Positions 13,373 through 24,434 are shown, counted from the first letter of the stretch. The stretch is DNA of 64,000 nt from Litorivicinus sp. (GCA_018401755.1 JAGYKJ010000005.1:372001-436000), one strand, 5' to 3'. The notes: generated by a model from the letters alone, not told the origin. A program made the numbers and translations.

Positions 13373-14465
13373 GCCTCCACGCGAGGCTCTCGGCCTCATG
13401 ACTGGCACCAGTTTGGATAGCATCGACATTGCTTGGGTTCGAGAAACGCATGCAGGCGGCCCGGTTGAAGTGCTCGCTGCAATCCATACTCCGCTCTCAG
13501 ACTCTGTGATCGCACGATGCCAAACTGTCATAGAAGGGAGACCTTTCACCGCCGCCGAGTTCAGTCAACTGGAAGCGGATTACACAACAGATCTCTTAGA
13601 TGGATTGCATCAATTCCAAGAGACATGCCCGGATATGGCGCCTGCCGTGCTGGGCTGTCACGGGCAAACCCTCTTTCATCACCCCACAGCACAGACCTCA
13701 TGGCAATTGGTGAACCCACATCCATTGGCGCAATCCCTGAGATGTCCCGTGGCCTTTGATTTCCGAAGGAATGATCTGGCAGCAGGTGGCCAAGGTGCGC
13801 CGCTTGCACCCTTGTTTCATTGCATGCATTTCGCACGAGAGGGTGAGTCTGTTGCGGTTCTCAATTTGGGTGGGATCGCCAATGTGACCCTCCTCGATAC
13901 TCCAGGCGCAGTCCGTGGCTTTGACACCGGACCGGCGAACACCTTGCTTGATCAGTGGACGCAAACGCAGTTTGGCGCGCGTTACGATCACAACGGCCAT
14001 CACGCTGCACAGGGAATGGTCATTCAAACACTGCTCGATGCCTGGCTCGATGATCCGTATTTCGCGCGACAGCCTCCCAAAAGTACCGGCCGAGAGTACT
14101 TTAACTTGCATTGGCTTGAGACGCGATCGCCGACACCTACCAGCAACTACGCGCCTCAGGACGTATTACGTACGCTTGTCGAGCTCACCACGGTCTCGGC
14201 GGCGAGCGCTCTACCGGCAGACTTGGACATCTTGTTGGTTGCCGGGGGTGGAGCACTCAATCCTGTGATCATGGCATCCCTGGACCAACAGACCGCCGCA
14301 TTAGTGAGTACGACCGATATCGCCGGAGTTCCACCACAAGATGTGGAGTCCACGTGCTTTGCATGGCTCGGATTGGCCTGTTTGGATCAACGCCGACTGG
14401 CAACGCCCTCTGTGACCGGGAGCGCCCGTTCAGTGATTTTGGGCGTGATCGCACCTGGATATTAG
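13338..14465 (+). CDS. anmK: Anhydro-N-acetylmuramic acid kinase
   Basis: This enzyme phosphorylates and opens 1,6-anhydroMurNAc in cell-wall recycling. [12 protein letters not shown] near the N-terminus, GGIANVT and [10 protein letters not shown] are the ATPase-fold motifs. The ATG at 13338 gives 375 residues, close to the family norm, and overlaps the M23 gene by 35 bases. The only other ATG (13398) would cut into the phosphate-binding motif. It ends 4 bases inside the convergent erpA. Confidence 0.93.
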   Translation: MLNWRFKPSPNKPPREALGLMTGTSLDSIDIAWVRETHAGGPVEVLAAIHTPLSDSVIARCQTVIEGRPFTAAEFSQLEADYTTDLLDGLHQFQETCPDMAPAVLGCHGQTLFHHPTAQTSWQLVNPHPLAQSLRCPVAFDFRRNDLAAGGQGAPLAPLFHCMHFAREGESVAVLNLGGIANVTLLDTPGAVRGFDTGPANTLLDQWTQTQFGARYDHNGHHAAQGMVIQTLLDAWLDDPYFARQPPKSTGREYFNLHWLETRSPTPTSNYAPQDVLRTLVELTTVSAASALPADLDILLVAGGGALNPVIMASLDQQTAALVSTTDIAGVPPQDVESTCFAWLGLACLDQRRLATPSVTGSARSVILGVIAPGY

Positions 14466-14809
14466 ATGTTAAAGCTCGCACCACAGCCACAGGTTGACGT
14501 GGCATTGGGGTTATTGACGACAAATTGCGAGCCCGTGAGAGATTCTGAGTAATCCACAACGGACCCCACGAGATACTGATAACTCAACCCGTCGACAACG
14601 ACTTTAACGCCATCCTTCTCGACTTCAGTGTCATCCTCTTGGTGCGCATCATCAAAACTAAAGCCGTACTGGAACCCGGAGCAACCGCCTCCGGTGACGA
14701 AGACACGAAGTTGCAGATGCGGATTTTGCTCCTCCGCAACCAACTCTTTGACCTTCGCGATCGCTCGATCAGTCACCTGAATCGGCTGCGGAATGAACTG
14801 TTCTGCCAT
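14462..14809 (-). CDS. erpA: ErpA, A-type iron-sulfur insertion protein
   Basis: A 115-residue HesB-fold carrier that hands Fe-S clusters to target enzymes. The three cysteine ligands are in GGCSGFQY and the C-terminal TCGCGASF. It is convergent with anmK (4-base overlap) and lies 25 bases downstream of argC on the same strand. Confidence 0.95.
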   Translation of the reverse strand: MAEQFIPQPIQVTDRAIAKVKELVAEEQNPHLQLRVFVTGGGCSGFQYGFSFDDAHQEDDTEVEKDGVKVVVDGLSYQYLVGSVVDYSESLTGSQFVVNNPNATSTCGCGASFNI

Positions 14810-14834
14810 ACCCTATACTCCGTTTCGGTCGACT

Positions 14835-15869
14835 TTAAGGGGCCAATGGACGCATTGGAATGCCCATCCATTCATCTAACCCTAGCATCAAATTCATATT
14901 TTGGATCGCTTGCCCTGCTGCACCCTTTACTAAATTATCGATCACGCTGGAGAGTATCAACCGGCCAGGGTGCTGTTGATAGACACCAATCCGGCAACAA
15001 TTTGATCCGCGCACCCACCGAGTTTCTGGATGGATGCCTGGGCCCACAATATCGATCAAGGGTTCATCCGCGTACGCCTCGTGCAACGCCTGCCGAACAT
15101 CGTCGATCGTTGTCCCGCCTTTGATGGAGGCATAGATGGTCACTTCAATCCCCCGAATCATTGGTAGCAAATGTGGCACAAAGGTCACCTCAATCGGCTG
15201 ACCAGACCACCGCGATAACTGATGCGCAATCTCTGGCCCATGACGATGACCATCGGCACCATAGGCATGGAAATTATCCGACGCCTCAGCCACGATTAAA
15301 TCGACGCGCGCGGATCGCCCCGCGCCAGACGCTCCACTCTTGGCATCCACAATAATGTCCGTGGACAGCATGTTCGCCTTCAGTAAGGGCGCAAGCGGCA
15401 AGGTTGTTGCAGTTGGGTAACAGCCTGGATTGCCGACCAACTGGGCACCACGTATGGCGTCCCGGTATAACTCTGGTAAGCCATAGACTGCGCGCGCATT
15501 CCAAGTCGGCGCTGCATGCCTGCCACCATAGGTCGCAGCCCATACATCGGTATCCGAGAACCGAAAGTCGGCGGCCAAATCGATCACCTGAATCCCACGC
15601 TCAAGCAAGGGTATGGCCTCTTCCATGGCAATCTTATTTGGCGTTGCAAAAAAGACCAGATCGCAATTTGCAAGTGCATTTGACGACGGCTCAGCAAATA
15701 CCAACTCGGCTCCATACCCAGTCAACCAAGGGTAAAGTGATGTCACTGACTTGCCAGCCTCGGAACGCGATGTCAGCGTCAAGATCTCAACCCCAGGGTG
15801 ATCCTGCAACATGCGTAGTAGCTCAACGCCCGTGTACCCTGTACCGCCCACCAATCCAATCTTTTTCAC
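14835..15869 (-). CDS. argC: N-acetyl-gamma-glutamyl-phosphate reductase
   Basis: The 344-residue NADPH enzyme catalyses the third step of arginine synthesis. GGTGYTGVELLR is the Rossmann loop and GNPGCYPTA holds the catalytic cysteine. I chose the GTG at 15869 (VKKIGLVGG), preceded by AGGAATCAGGAC; an ATG at 15935 would add a non-family extension. It is divergent from the CLC gene. Confidence 0.95.
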   Translation of the reverse strand: MKKIGLVGGTGYTGVELLRMLQDHPGVEILTLTSRSEAGKSVTSLYPWLTGYGAELVFAEPSSNALANCDLVFFATPNKIAMEEAIPLLERGIQVIDLAADFRFSDTDVWAATYGGRHAAPTWNARAVYGLPELYRDAIRGAQLVGNPGCYPTATTLPLAPLLKANMLSTDIIVDAKSGASGAGRSARVDLIVAEASDNFHAYGADGHRHGPEIAHQLSRWSGQPIEVTFVPHLLPMIRGIEVTIYASIKGGTTIDDVRQALHEAYADEPLIDIVGPGIHPETRWVRGSNCCRIGVYQQHPGRLILSSVIDNLVKGAAGQAIQNMNLMLGLDEWMGIPMRPLAP

Positions 15870-15956
15870 GTCCTGATTCCTGCGAAAACGAAAAGCAGTA
15901 TCATACGGGATCGTCGGCACGACGCCATGCTTCAAACAACAACAAGGACGGCACGG

Positions 15957-17657
15957 ATGCGGCCACCACTTCGAGACACTTCCACCGAGTTACTGGTTGT
16001 CTTTGCGATCGGTTCATTAATCGGAACATTGGTGGCGATAACCACGAATGCCTACGTGGGCGGCGTGCAATGGTTCACAGCACTTCGAGAGGGCACCCAG
16101 CTGCTCACGTTTACGATCGGTGATGCAACATACAGTCTCACATCTGTCGTCTTTCTATGGGTGGCAGCAGCCGTCGTGATTGCGATCCGACGAACATTTG
16201 GGATTACCCGTTGGGCCGGACCTGCCGATTCAATCTTTGCTGCTCAACAGCGGAAAGAGCCACTCAATATTAAGCTCGGCATTGGATCGACGCTGGCCGC
16301 CTTTACCAGTGCTGCGGGCGGAGGCTCGGTCGGCCAATATGGTCCGCTGGTCCACTTTGGGGCGACTTTAGGGGTGGTGATGCGACGCATTGTCCCGTGT
16401 CGCCTGACCCCGGACATCTATTTGGGCTGCGGAGTCGCTGCAGCGATTTCAGCTGGCTTCAATGCCCCGCTGGCGGGCATCATCTTTGCGCATGAAGCAA
16501 TTCTCCGCCATTTCTCTGTTCGCGCCATTGCTCCGATTTCGGTGGCATCAGTGGCTGCGAGCACCATCAGTAGTGTGCTGTTCCCACCCAGTCAGGCCTT
16601 TTTGATAGAGGCACCAGCACCGGCATTGGTCACACTCGTCCCGATTTTGATCGTCACTGCACCTTTCATCGCGCTTGCGGCCATCGCCTATATGATGACG
16701 CTACGAAAAAGCCAGCAATTTGCCGCCAAAACAGGCTGGTCTGCAGAACGCCTCATTATCACAGCAGCGACAGTCTGTGGTCTTGTTGGGGTCGTGCTAC
16801 CCGAAATCTTAGGGCTCGGCATCGGGACCATGAATGGCATCCTTGATGCGCGTTATACCCTGATAATGCTGGTTGTTTTACTGATCATGAAAATCCTCAT
16901 GACTGGACTGTGTATTGGTTTTGGCCTCTTTGGCGGAATTTTTTCGCCCGCCTTGTTTGTGGGTGTTGCAGCTGGCGCGGTGATCGGACAAATCACACTT
17001 CTGGCTGGACTGCCAGATATCGCAACGGCCCTCTCCATTGCGGCGATGGCTGCGGTGGCTGCAGCTGTCATTGGAGCACCAATCGCATCGGTCTTAATCG
17101 TGCTTGAACTCACCCAAAGCTATGCGTATGCGGTCGGGGCCTTGATTGCGGTGATGGCTGTCATGCTAGTCACCCACCGATTATTTGGTCACTCCTATTT
17201 TGATCGTCAACTCCTTGATCGCGGGATTAATCTCGCTGACGGTCGCGAAGCGCTCGCGTTGTCACAACATACCGTGGCAGAACATGTCAGCAGTGATGCC
17301 ATCCGTCTTACCCCGGGGACCCATGGCACTGCAGCCTTAGCGGCGATGAAGTCAGCCCAGCAAACTGAAGCCTATATCGTCGATGACAGCGGCCGACTCC
17401 TCGCCAAAGTCTCAGTCCATCAAGCCATCGAGGCTGCCGAGATGCCCTGTCTTGAGGTGGCTGATCGCACCCCCCTGATACTCTCAGACACCGACTCATT
17501 GGCCGATGCGATGAAAGCGCTCAGTACCTTTGTCGGGGAAAGTATTCCAATCGTCGAAGCACCAACGGGACGACTTGCCGGCGTGATCACCGAGGGCGAC
17601 TTATTTCAAGCGGTGTTGGCGGTGCAATCTGCGATCCGCCATGAAGAGCGAGACTAA
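15957..17657 (+). CDS. CLC-family chloride channel/transporter with CBS domains
   Basis: A membrane protein of about 566 residues with a CLC core (roughly residues 15-420) and two C-terminal CBS domains. GIFSPALFVG matches the CLC GxFxP motif. The usual GREGP segment is GQYGP, so tyrosine replaces the gating glutamate, and the GSGIP motif is not recognisable. This suggests channel-like rather than antiporter behaviour. The ATG at 15957 has AAGGA upstream; an earlier in-frame ATG is at 15927. Confidence 0.88.
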   Translation: MRPPLRDTSTELLVVFAIGSLIGTLVAITTNAYVGGVQWFTALREGTQLLTFTIGDATYSLTSVVFLWVAAAVVIAIRRTFGITRWAGPADSIFAAQQRKEPLNIKLGIGSTLAAFTSAAGGGSVGQYGPLVHFGATLGVVMRRIVPCRLTPDIYLGCGVAAAISAGFNAPLAGIIFAHEAILRHFSVRAIAPISVASVAASTISSVLFPPSQAFLIEAPAPALVTLVPILIVTAPFIALAAIAYMMTLRKSQQFAAKTGWSAERLIITAATVCGLVGVVLPEILGLGIGTMNGILDARYTLIMLVVLLIMKILMTGLCIGFGLFGGIFSPALFVGVAAGAVIGQITLLAGLPDIATALSIAAMAAVAAAVIGAPIASVLIVLELTQSYAYAVGALIAVMAVMLVTHRLFGHSYFDRQLLDRGINLADGREALALSQHTVAEHVSSDAIRLTPGTHGTAALAAMKSAQQTEAYIVDDSGRLLAKVSVHQAIEAAEMPCLEVADRTPLILSDTDSLADAMKALSTFVGESIPIVEAPTGRLAGVITEGDLFQAVLAVQSAIRHEERD

Positions 17658-17776
17658 AGACAACCCGCCGAGACTGGCAGAAACAACGTTTCCCGCGGAA
17701 AATATCGAGACCATGGCATTGATCCCAGGGCATTGATCCGCATACTTGAACCATTCATTCATCACGAGGATCTCTC

Positions 17777-18199
17777 ATGTACCTGTGGGTCAAGGCCTTT
17801 CACCTCATCGCTGTGATCACCTGGTTTGCGGCCTTGTTCTACTTGCCACGATTGTTCGTCTATCACGCAATGAGCGAAGACAGCGTGAGCATTGAACGAT
17901 TTAAGGTGATGGAACGTAAATTGTTGAAAGGCATCATGACGCCCTCGATGATTGTTGCAGTGGTGCTCGGCGTCTGGCTGATCGCCATGATGCCCGGGTA
18001 TATGGCGCAAGGTTGGATGCATGCGAAATTGCTCTTCGTCGTTTTGCTGCTCGGCTACCACCACTGGTGCGGTCGTTTGGTCAAAACGTTCGCCAATGAT
18101 GCCAATACGCGGTCGCACGTATGGTATCGATGGTTCAATGAAGTACCCGTGGTTGGATTGATCGTGATTGTGATCTTGGTGATCGTGAAACCGTTCTAA
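17777..18199 (+). CDS. hemJ: HemJ, protoporphyrinogen IX oxidase
   Basis: A 140-residue protein with four hydrophobic helices. The conserved N-terminal FHLIAVITWFAALFYLPR holds the histidine and arginine needed for haem b binding and activity. It oxidises protoporphyrinogen IX in the inner membrane. Its TAA overlaps the ATG of thiE by one base, and hemL follows, so two tetrapyrrole genes flank thiE. Confidence 0.93.
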   Translation: MYLWVKAFHLIAVITWFAALFYLPRLFVYHAMSEDSVSIERFKVMERKLLKGIMTPSMIVAVVLGVWLIAMMPGYMAQGWMHAKLLFVVLLLGYHHWCGRLVKTFANDANTRSHVWYRWFNEVPVVGLIVIVILVIVKPF

Positions 18200-18804
18200 T
18201 GCGTGGGTTGTATTGCATTACGCCAGACTACCTAACTGACCCGAAAGCACTGAACAATGCGTGCCGAGCAGCCATTCGCGGCGGGGCGCAAATCATCCAG
18301 TTTCGGCAAAAGACTCCTGGGGTTGATCGCATCGCACTGGCCTATGCGGTAATGGATGCCGCTGCTGCGACGACCGCACGCGTGCTGATCAATGATGATC
18401 CACTGCTTGCCCAACAGGTCGGGGCAGATGGCTGTCATCTGGGTCAAACCGATGGCGCCGTTTTGGATGCACGCATGGCATTGGGAGCCACCGCGTTGAT
18501 CGGTCGTACCTGTCATGACCGCATCGATCTGATGCAACAGGCAATCGCGGACGGCGCTGATTATTGTGCGTTCGGTCGTTTATTCCCGTCGCAGACCAAA
18601 CCCGACGCACATCCGCTTGCACTGGAACACCTGGTGACACTGATTCATGCGTGCTCTGTGCCCACCGTTGCCATTGGCGGAATCACTGCAACAAATGCAC
18701 ACTATGCGCTGGATGCTGGTGTTGACATGCTTGCGGTGAGCGATGCTGTTTTTGGAGCCGTGGACATCGAAGCAGCCGCCTCCGCCCTCGCCTGCCAATT
18801 TTAA
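18199..18804 (+). CDS. thiE: Thiamine-phosphate synthase
   Basis: A 201-residue TIM barrel that joins HMP-PP and thiazole phosphate into thiamine phosphate. QFRQK, INDD, CHLGQTDG and the C-terminal AIGGI phosphate loop are seen. It starts at TAATG with hemJ and ends 9 bases before hemL. No TPP riboswitch is visible upstream, consistent with transcription from the hemJ promoter. Confidence 0.94.
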   Translation: MRGLYCITPDYLTDPKALNNACRAAIRGGAQIIQFRQKTPGVDRIALAYAVMDAAAATTARVLINDDPLLAQQVGADGCHLGQTDGAVLDARMALGATALIGRTCHDRIDLMQQAIADGADYCAFGRLFPSQTKPDAHPLALEHLVTLIHACSVPTVAIGGITATNAHYALDAGVDMLAVSDAVFGAVDIEAAASALACQF

Positions 18805-18813
18805 GGAAATCGC

Positions 18814-20094
18814 ATGCCCACATCACAACAGCTGTTTGAACGCGCCAGTTTGAGTATTGCCGGTGGCGTCAACTCCCCAGTTCGCGCATTCCGAGCAGTC
18901 GGTGGCACCCCAGTATTCTTCAGCCGTGCGCACGGTCCCTTTCTGTACGATGCAGAGGGCCGTGAATATATTGACTATGTCGGCTCATGGGGCCCAATGA
19001 TCGCCGGTCACGCCAACCCTGACGTTCTCGATGCTGTTCGAGCAGCGATTTCGCATGGGTTGAGCTTTGGCGCACCGACTGCAATCGAAACTGACATGGC
19101 TGAGCGCGTGCGGGAGCTGTTTCCAAGTATGGAACGACTGCGCTTTTGCTCATCCGGGACTGAAGCCACCATGAGCGCGATCCGACTGGCTCGCGGATTC
19201 ACCGGCCGCGATACAATCGTGAAGTTTGAAGGGTGCTATCACGGTCATTCAGACAGCCTCTTGGTGAAGGCAGGCTCAGGGGCACTGACGTTCGGTGTAC
19301 CAAGCTCTCCAGGAGTGCCAGCCGACCTGGCCAAGCACACCCTCAACCTTCCCTTTAATGATCTCCAAGCAGCCGAACAGCTGTTTCAAACGCACGGGGA
19401 GCAATTGGCCTGCGTGATTATCGAGCCCATCACCGGCAACATGAATATGGTCTTGCCAGAGCCTGGATTTTTAGAGGGTCTGCGCGCGCTCTGTGATCGC
19501 GCTGGGGTGGTGTTGATTTTCGATGAAGTCATGACCGGTTTTCGCGTTGCCCCAGGTGGCGCCCAGGGTCTCTATGGGATTCAACCCGATTTGACATGTC
19601 TCGGCAAAATCATTGGCGGAGGCATGCCGGTGGGCGCCTTCGGAGGACGCCAAGCGATTATGGATCAATTGGCACCCCTCGGGCCGGTGTATCAAGCAGG
19701 AACTCTGTCGGGCAATCCAGTGGCCATGGCAGCAGGGATCGCAACCCTCACTGTCCTGTCTCGGCCTGGATTTTTTGACCAACTCAGTGCCACCACCACC
19801 GCCTTTGTCGAGGGCATCTTGGAGGCGGCGAGAGACGCAGGCATACCCATGGCTGGGGTCTCTCAAGGAGGCATGTTTGGGCTCTTTTTCCATCCAGGGC
19901 CAGTCCGTTGCCTGACCGACGTGATGGCCGCCAATGAGGCCCACTTCAAGGCCTTTTTCCACGGCATGCTTGCCGAAGGTGTGTATTTAGCACCGAGCCT
20001 CTACGAAGCAGGGTTTGTCTCCTCAACGCATGGTCCGGCCGAGTTGGAGCGCACCTTCAACGCAGCCCGCAAGGTACTCGCGACACTTAGTTAA
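18814..20094 (+). CDS. hemL: Glutamate-1-semialdehyde 2,1-aminomutase
   Basis: A 426-residue PLP enzyme forming 5-aminolevulinate in the C5 haem pathway. [10 protein letters not shown] near the N-terminus, FDEVMTGFR, and the PLP lysine in [14 protein letters not shown] are diagnostic. A ribosome site (AAGGAA) lies 6 bases upstream. It overlaps the convergent lipoprotein gene by 8 bases. Confidence 0.97.
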   Translation: MPTSQQLFERASLSIAGGVNSPVRAFRAVGGTPVFFSRAHGPFLYDAEGREYIDYVGSWGPMIAGHANPDVLDAVRAAISHGLSFGAPTAIETDMAERVRELFPSMERLRFCSSGTEATMSAIRLARGFTGRDTIVKFEGCYHGHSDSLLVKAGSGALTFGVPSSPGVPADLAKHTLNLPFNDLQAAEQLFQTHGEQLACVIIEPITGNMNMVLPEPGFLEGLRALCDRAGVVLIFDEVMTGFRVAPGGAQGLYGIQPDLTCLGKIIGGGMPVGAFGGRQAIMDQLAPLGPVYQAGTLSGNPVAMAAGIATLTVLSRPGFFDQLSATTTAFVEGILEAARDAGIPMAGVSQGGMFGLFFHPGPVRCLTDVMAANEAHFKAFFHGMLAEGVYLAPSLYEAGFVSSTHGPAELERTFNAARKVLATLS

Positions 20095-20680
20095 GTGCGC
20101 GTGCCCGGACTCGCGCCTGGGTGGCACCCCCAGTGTCACCCAGGCGATCCCTCGCAGTCGCAATCAGCGTCCACAGGTCTCGCTTTAACGCGTTATCAGC
20201 GCCTGCAAGCTCGACGCCCTGCGTCGCGATGCTCACCGACTCCTGCACACCACCTTGTTCAAGACGGATCCGTGCCAGTTGGTAATAGACTTCTGCCTCT
20301 TCAGGCGCAATTCGCAAAGCGCGTTCCAACCGGCTGGATGCCGCATTCAGGTCCCCTGCAACCCGTAATTGATCGGCTTGGTCCAGCAGACTAATGACTG
20401 CCGGTGGAATTGTCCGCTCAGCCTTCGGGGCATCAATGGGTGCGATCTTCGCAACCGGCGCAATCGGAATCACTCGATTGGTTTCTCCTTGTTCACGGGC
20501 AGGATCGATCCCGCGTACTGGTGGCGGCGCAACCTCTGACTGCCTTGGCGTCGACGGTTGTACACGATCTTGGGCAGTCGCCCGCCACGATGCGTCCACC
20601 ACTGGCGGCCGCGCCACAGGGCTTTGCGTGCAACCTACCAACACCAATCCAATCAACGCACATCCAAGTTGTACTCGCAT
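20087..20680 (-). CDS. TPR-containing lipoprotein
   Basis: A 197-residue protein with a lipoprotein signal (hydrophobic run then LVGC, cysteine 17), a proline-rich linker and C-terminal tetratricopeptide helices (about residues 110-190). The ATG at 20680 lies two bases past the mrcB stop, so it belongs to the mrcB operon. Lipoprotein partners of PBP1b such as LpoB are known, but this TPR protein is not LpoB-like; a cell-wall role is inferred from context. Confidence 0.75.
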   Translation of the reverse strand: MRVQLGCALIGLVLVGCTQSPVARPPVVDASWRATAQDRVQPSTPRQSEVAPPPVRGIDPAREQGETNRVIPIAPVAKIAPIDAPKAERTIPPAVISLLDQADQLRVAGDLNAASSRLERALRIAPEEAEVYYQLARIRLEQGGVQESVSIATQGVELAGADNALKRDLWTLIATARDRLGDTGGATQARVRARALN

Positions 20681-20682
20681 CG

Positions 20683-22950
20683 TTAGCCTCCAAACCATTG
20701 TTGCCACCACGATCGTTCGACCCCCTGGCCCGATTGCGCGTTGCATTCTTGACTGATCGGTGGCGGAGAATCAACCGGCACTGCATGCGGGCGCGCACCC
20801 GGACAGTCCGCATCAACGTCAACCCCGTACGCATTCAGCCAGGTCTCTCGTAATCCATCAGGCCTCGGAATCACGCGACTTTGCCGAGTGATCGCGCGAT
20901 AAGCGCTCTGCAAAACGGGTAGTGCCGCACGACTGCCACTCAAGTTTGCAACACGATTATCATCAAATCCAATCCAGGCAAGCCCCAGTGTGCGCTGATC
21001 AGCAGCCACAAACCATGCATCTCGACCATCATCCGTCGTCCCGGTTTTAGCCGCCATCCGAAGACCCGGGAAAGCCTGGCCCAACCGCTGGGCGGTGCCG
21101 ACCTCGGTCGTCGCGATCAGCATCCGATCGACCTGATAGGCCACCTGTGATGGCATCCGTTGCCGCGTTGCAAAGGGCTTGGGAGACACCACCATCCCGT
21201 TTGGATCGACCACCGCACGGACCGCCCGCAATGGGACTTCAAAGCCACGATTGAATACCATTTGATAGCGTCCAGCCATTGCCAATGGTGACAGTTCCGA
21301 GACCCCTAACACCGACGCTGGGGGCCGGCCAGGTGCCAGCGGAATCCCGAAACTGACCAAGTCGTCTAGTACCGCATCCATGCCAATGGCGACCGAAAGA
21401 TGGACCGTGGCTTGATTGATACTAGTTGCCAACAGCGTTTCCAGAGTCACCACGCCTGCATCGGTCTTGGAATAGTTTTGCGGCGACCATTGATCGCCAT
21501 TGGGAAGTGACAAGGTAATAGGGTCATCTCGGACCAAGGTCCCACTGTGGAAATCTGGCTGCCGGATCAATGCACTGGCAACTACGAAGGGTTTGACTAA
21601 GGATCCAATTTGGCGGCGGGCATCGAGGGCGCGATTAAATCCACCATCGGCAACACGCCCTCCGATGACCGCCTGGATCTCACCTGTGGGAATATCCAGT
21701 AGCAAGACCGCCCCCTGAGCTTCCCGAGATGGATCCAAGCCCTGCTGACCCAGCGCATCCAGCGTCTCTGTCAACCCTTGCTGTGCGGCCGCATGGCGCA
21801 CTGGATCCATTGCGGTATAGATCTGCAATCCGTCTGAGATTAAATCCTCTCGCGAGTAGCGATCGCGTAACTCGCGCTGCACACGCTCCACATAAGCAGG
21901 AAACCGGCCAACACGATCTGCAGGTCGCACCGGCACATTCAATGGATGTGATTGGGCTTGTTGCGCATCCTTCGCTGGGATCACACCAGCCTCTGCAGCT
22001 TCACTCAAGACCAGATTACGACGCGCCTTGGCACGGTCCGGAAACTGGCGTGGGTTTAAGGCACTGGGGCCTTTAATCAGCGCCACCAGCATCGCCTGTT
22101 CACTCAGCTCAAGCTCCCCAAGCGGCTTCCCAAAATAAAACCGACTGGCGGTTCCAAATCCATGAATCGCGCGTGCGCCCCATTGACCTAAAAAAACCTC
22201 GTTGAGGTAGGCCTCTAGAATATGTGACTTGTCATATTGCGCGTCTAATAAGACCGCATAGACGACCTCAATGAGTTTACGAGACAACGTTCGATCCCGT
22301 GTGAGATAGAGATTTTTGATTAACTGCTGGGTGATCGTGCTCCCACCCTGGGCAAAACGCCCTGCTCCGAGGTTCACCCAAGCAGCGCGTGCAATCCCGG
22401 TCAGGGAAATACCGTGGTGCTCCCAAAACTGACGATCTTCGACAGCGATCAGTACATTGACCAACTCAGTCGGCACGTCCTTCAAGCGCACCAACTCACG
22501 ATCGGCATGGGAGCCTGATAGCTGAGCCAGCACAACCGGATCCAATCGGGCGACAGCCACAGCGTTTCCAGAGAAATCGGTCAAACTGGTGATCTGTCCC
22601 TCGGCGATTTGAATCCGCAGGTCGCGCGAGGGCTCATGCCCATCTGCGTAACGATGGCCGCGACTCATCAGATCCAAGCGATTGCCACTGACAATCCGAT
22701 ATTGCCCAGCGCGAGGCCGCTCGGACACCTGGCGATACCCGAGTGCCGCTAATTCCACCCGCAGCGCCTCCTGCGTCAGGGGGTGTCCGACATACAGTTC
22801 CATTGGCCGGGCATAGACTGTGGCACCCACAGAAAATGACAATGCGTCAAATTGTTTCGTGAGTTGCGCATTAAGATAGACTAGAACCATACCGAGGCCG
22901 ACCAGGGTGACCAGGGAGACCTTGAACAGAAATTGGATGACACCTTTCAT
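20683..22950 (-). CDS. mrcB: Penicillin-binding protein 1B (glycosyltransferase/transpeptidase)
   Basis: A 755-residue class A PBP. It has a single N-terminal membrane helix, a UB2H-like region (about residues 50-120), a GT51 domain (EDRQFWEHHG, GGSTITQQLIKN) and a transpeptidase with SLVK, SIN and KTGTT motifs. It polymerises and crosslinks peptidoglycan in the periplasm. It is divergent from the phosphotransferase gene and directly followed by a lipoprotein gene. Confidence 0.95.
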   Translation of the reverse strand: MKGVIQFLFKVSLVTLVGLGMVLVYLNAQLTKQFDALSFSVGATVYARPMELYVGHPLTQEALRVELAALGYRQVSERPRAGQYRIVSGNRLDLMSRGHRYADGHEPSRDLRIQIAEGQITSLTDFSGNAVAVARLDPVVLAQLSGSHADRELVRLKDVPTELVNVLIAVEDRQFWEHHGISLTGIARAAWVNLGAGRFAQGGSTITQQLIKNLYLTRDRTLSRKLIEVVYAVLLDAQYDKSHILEAYLNEVFLGQWGARAIHGFGTASRFYFGKPLGELELSEQAMLVALIKGPSALNPRQFPDRAKARRNLVLSEAAEAGVIPAKDAQQAQSHPLNVPVRPADRVGRFPAYVERVQRELRDRYSREDLISDGLQIYTAMDPVRHAAAQQGLTETLDALGQQGLDPSREAQGAVLLLDIPTGEIQAVIGGRVADGGFNRALDARRQIGSLVKPFVVASALIRQPDFHSGTLVRDDPITLSLPNGDQWSPQNYSKTDAGVVTLETLLATSINQATVHLSVAIGMDAVLDDLVSFGIPLAPGRPPASVLGVSELSPLAMAGRYQMVFNRGFEVPLRAVRAVVDPNGMVVSPKPFATRQRMPSQVAYQVDRMLIATTEVGTAQRLGQAFPGLRMAAKTGTTDDGRDAWFVAADQRTLGLAWIGFDDNRVANLSGSRAALPVLQSAYRAITRQSRVIPRPDGLRETWLNAYGVDVDADCPGARPHAVPVDSPPPISQECNAQSGQGVERSWWQQWFGG

Positions 22951-22975
22951 TCAGACAGTATACCGGGAGGACCGT

Positions 22976-24434
22976 GTGAGCGAGACGCTCATTAACGCTT
23001 TACGTCAACCACGCTGTTATCCGCATCAGACTGCGGAGATCCGGCTCATTGAGTCCGATCTTGCCTGGGTATTTTTGACTGGGTCCACCGCCTATAAAAT
23101 TAAAAAGCCCATTGATCTGTATTTTTTGGATGCCTCGACCCTCGAGCGGCGACTGGAATTGTGCCAAAACGAAGTCCGGCTCAACCGACGCAGTTTCCCC
23201 GAGCTCTACTTGGGAGTGGTCTCGATCACAGACGACCCAGATGGACCTCGCATCCAAGGGTCTGGTCCAGTCATCGAGTACGCAGTCCAGATGCGCCAAT
23301 TTGATCCTGACCAAAGCCTGGATCAGATCCTAATGCGTGGACAATTGGATCATCAGGTTCTTGAGCATTTGATTCAGACCGTCTTTACCCTCCATGACAC
23401 TGCACCGGTTGCTGGGATCGAGCTGCCCTTCGGTGAACCTAACTCCCTGTATACGCCGGCTCAGCTCAACTTTGACCAAGTTCGCCCGCATCTCACAGAG
23501 TATCGAGACTTAGCCCAACTGGTGCAGTTGGAGGCATGGGCACACGAAACCTTAAAACGCCTGTGGCCCCGCTTCGCGGAACGCAAAGATCTCGGCATGA
23601 TTCGGGAACTTCATGGGGATTTGCATTTAGGCAACGCCATTCTCACCGAGGATGGTGAGGTACGTTTATTTGATTGCATCGAATATCGCGCTGAATTTCG
23701 GTGGGTAGATGTCATCAGTGAAGTGGCATTTCTTACCTTGGACTTTGCCGCCCGAGGCGCGCTCGCCCGGGCACGTCATGTCCTCAATCGATACTTGGAG
23801 TTGACCGGCGATTATCATGCCTTGTGGGTCTATCAGGGCTATTACGCCTACCGCGCCATGGTGCGGGCTAAGGAAGTCACTGTTGGGTTTAAATGCACCC
23901 TTACTGCCTGGCGATGAGACCCGTACGCCACTTGAGCGATACCGCCGCTACACCACCATGGCAGAGGCAGCAACCGCCATCACTCCACGAGTTTTGCTGA
24001 TCACATTGGGCATGAGTTCGACACAGCGGCAACAGATCACGCACCAGTGGGTGGATGATTTTGGATTGATTCGCTTGCGATCGGATCTCGAGCGCGAGCG
24101 TTTGTTTGGCGATCGAGAGGGCCGAGAGCCACAAACCTATCGTCAACTTCTCGATCTCGCGGAACTGACCCTGCGCGCTGGGTTTCCGGTGGTTGTCTCG
24201 GGGCGATTTGAGGACCGCCGTGATCGTGAGCGGTTCCAACGACTGGCGGAGGCACAGGGTCTGTTGTTCGGCATTCTGACAGATGAAGTCAGTTCAAAAG
24301 CGGCCGATTTAACTGACTCTGAATTGCACTATACCCATATCGTAGATCACACCGATCATCCCGAGCAGCTGGCACGACAGGTGCGCGACCTCGGACGTTC
24401 ATTTGGCATGCACTGGCAAGGAGAACAGTCGTGA
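22976..24434 (+). pseudogene. Aminoglycoside-phosphotransferase-like / AAA ATPase fusion, split by a frameshift
   Basis: The first frame (GTG at 22976, GGGAGG five bases upstream, stop 23917) encodes an APH-fold domain with HGDLHLGN and DCIEY catalytic motifs. The second frame continues to 24434 with an AAA_33-type ATPase domain. Homologues are single proteins of roughly 500 residues. Dropping one base near 23871-23874 (aagg) joins the frames as VRAK-KSLLGLNAP. The ATPase P-loop is degraded: GMSSTQRQQIT where GxSGSGKST is expected. It may be a sequencing error, a recent mutation or +1 frameshifting. coq7 starts within the stop (GTGA). Confidence 0.8.

Noticed and set aside
17713-17740. Direct repeat GGCATTGATCC (twice) before hemJ as a regulatory site.
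   Set aside because: Too short and without supporting context; probably chance.
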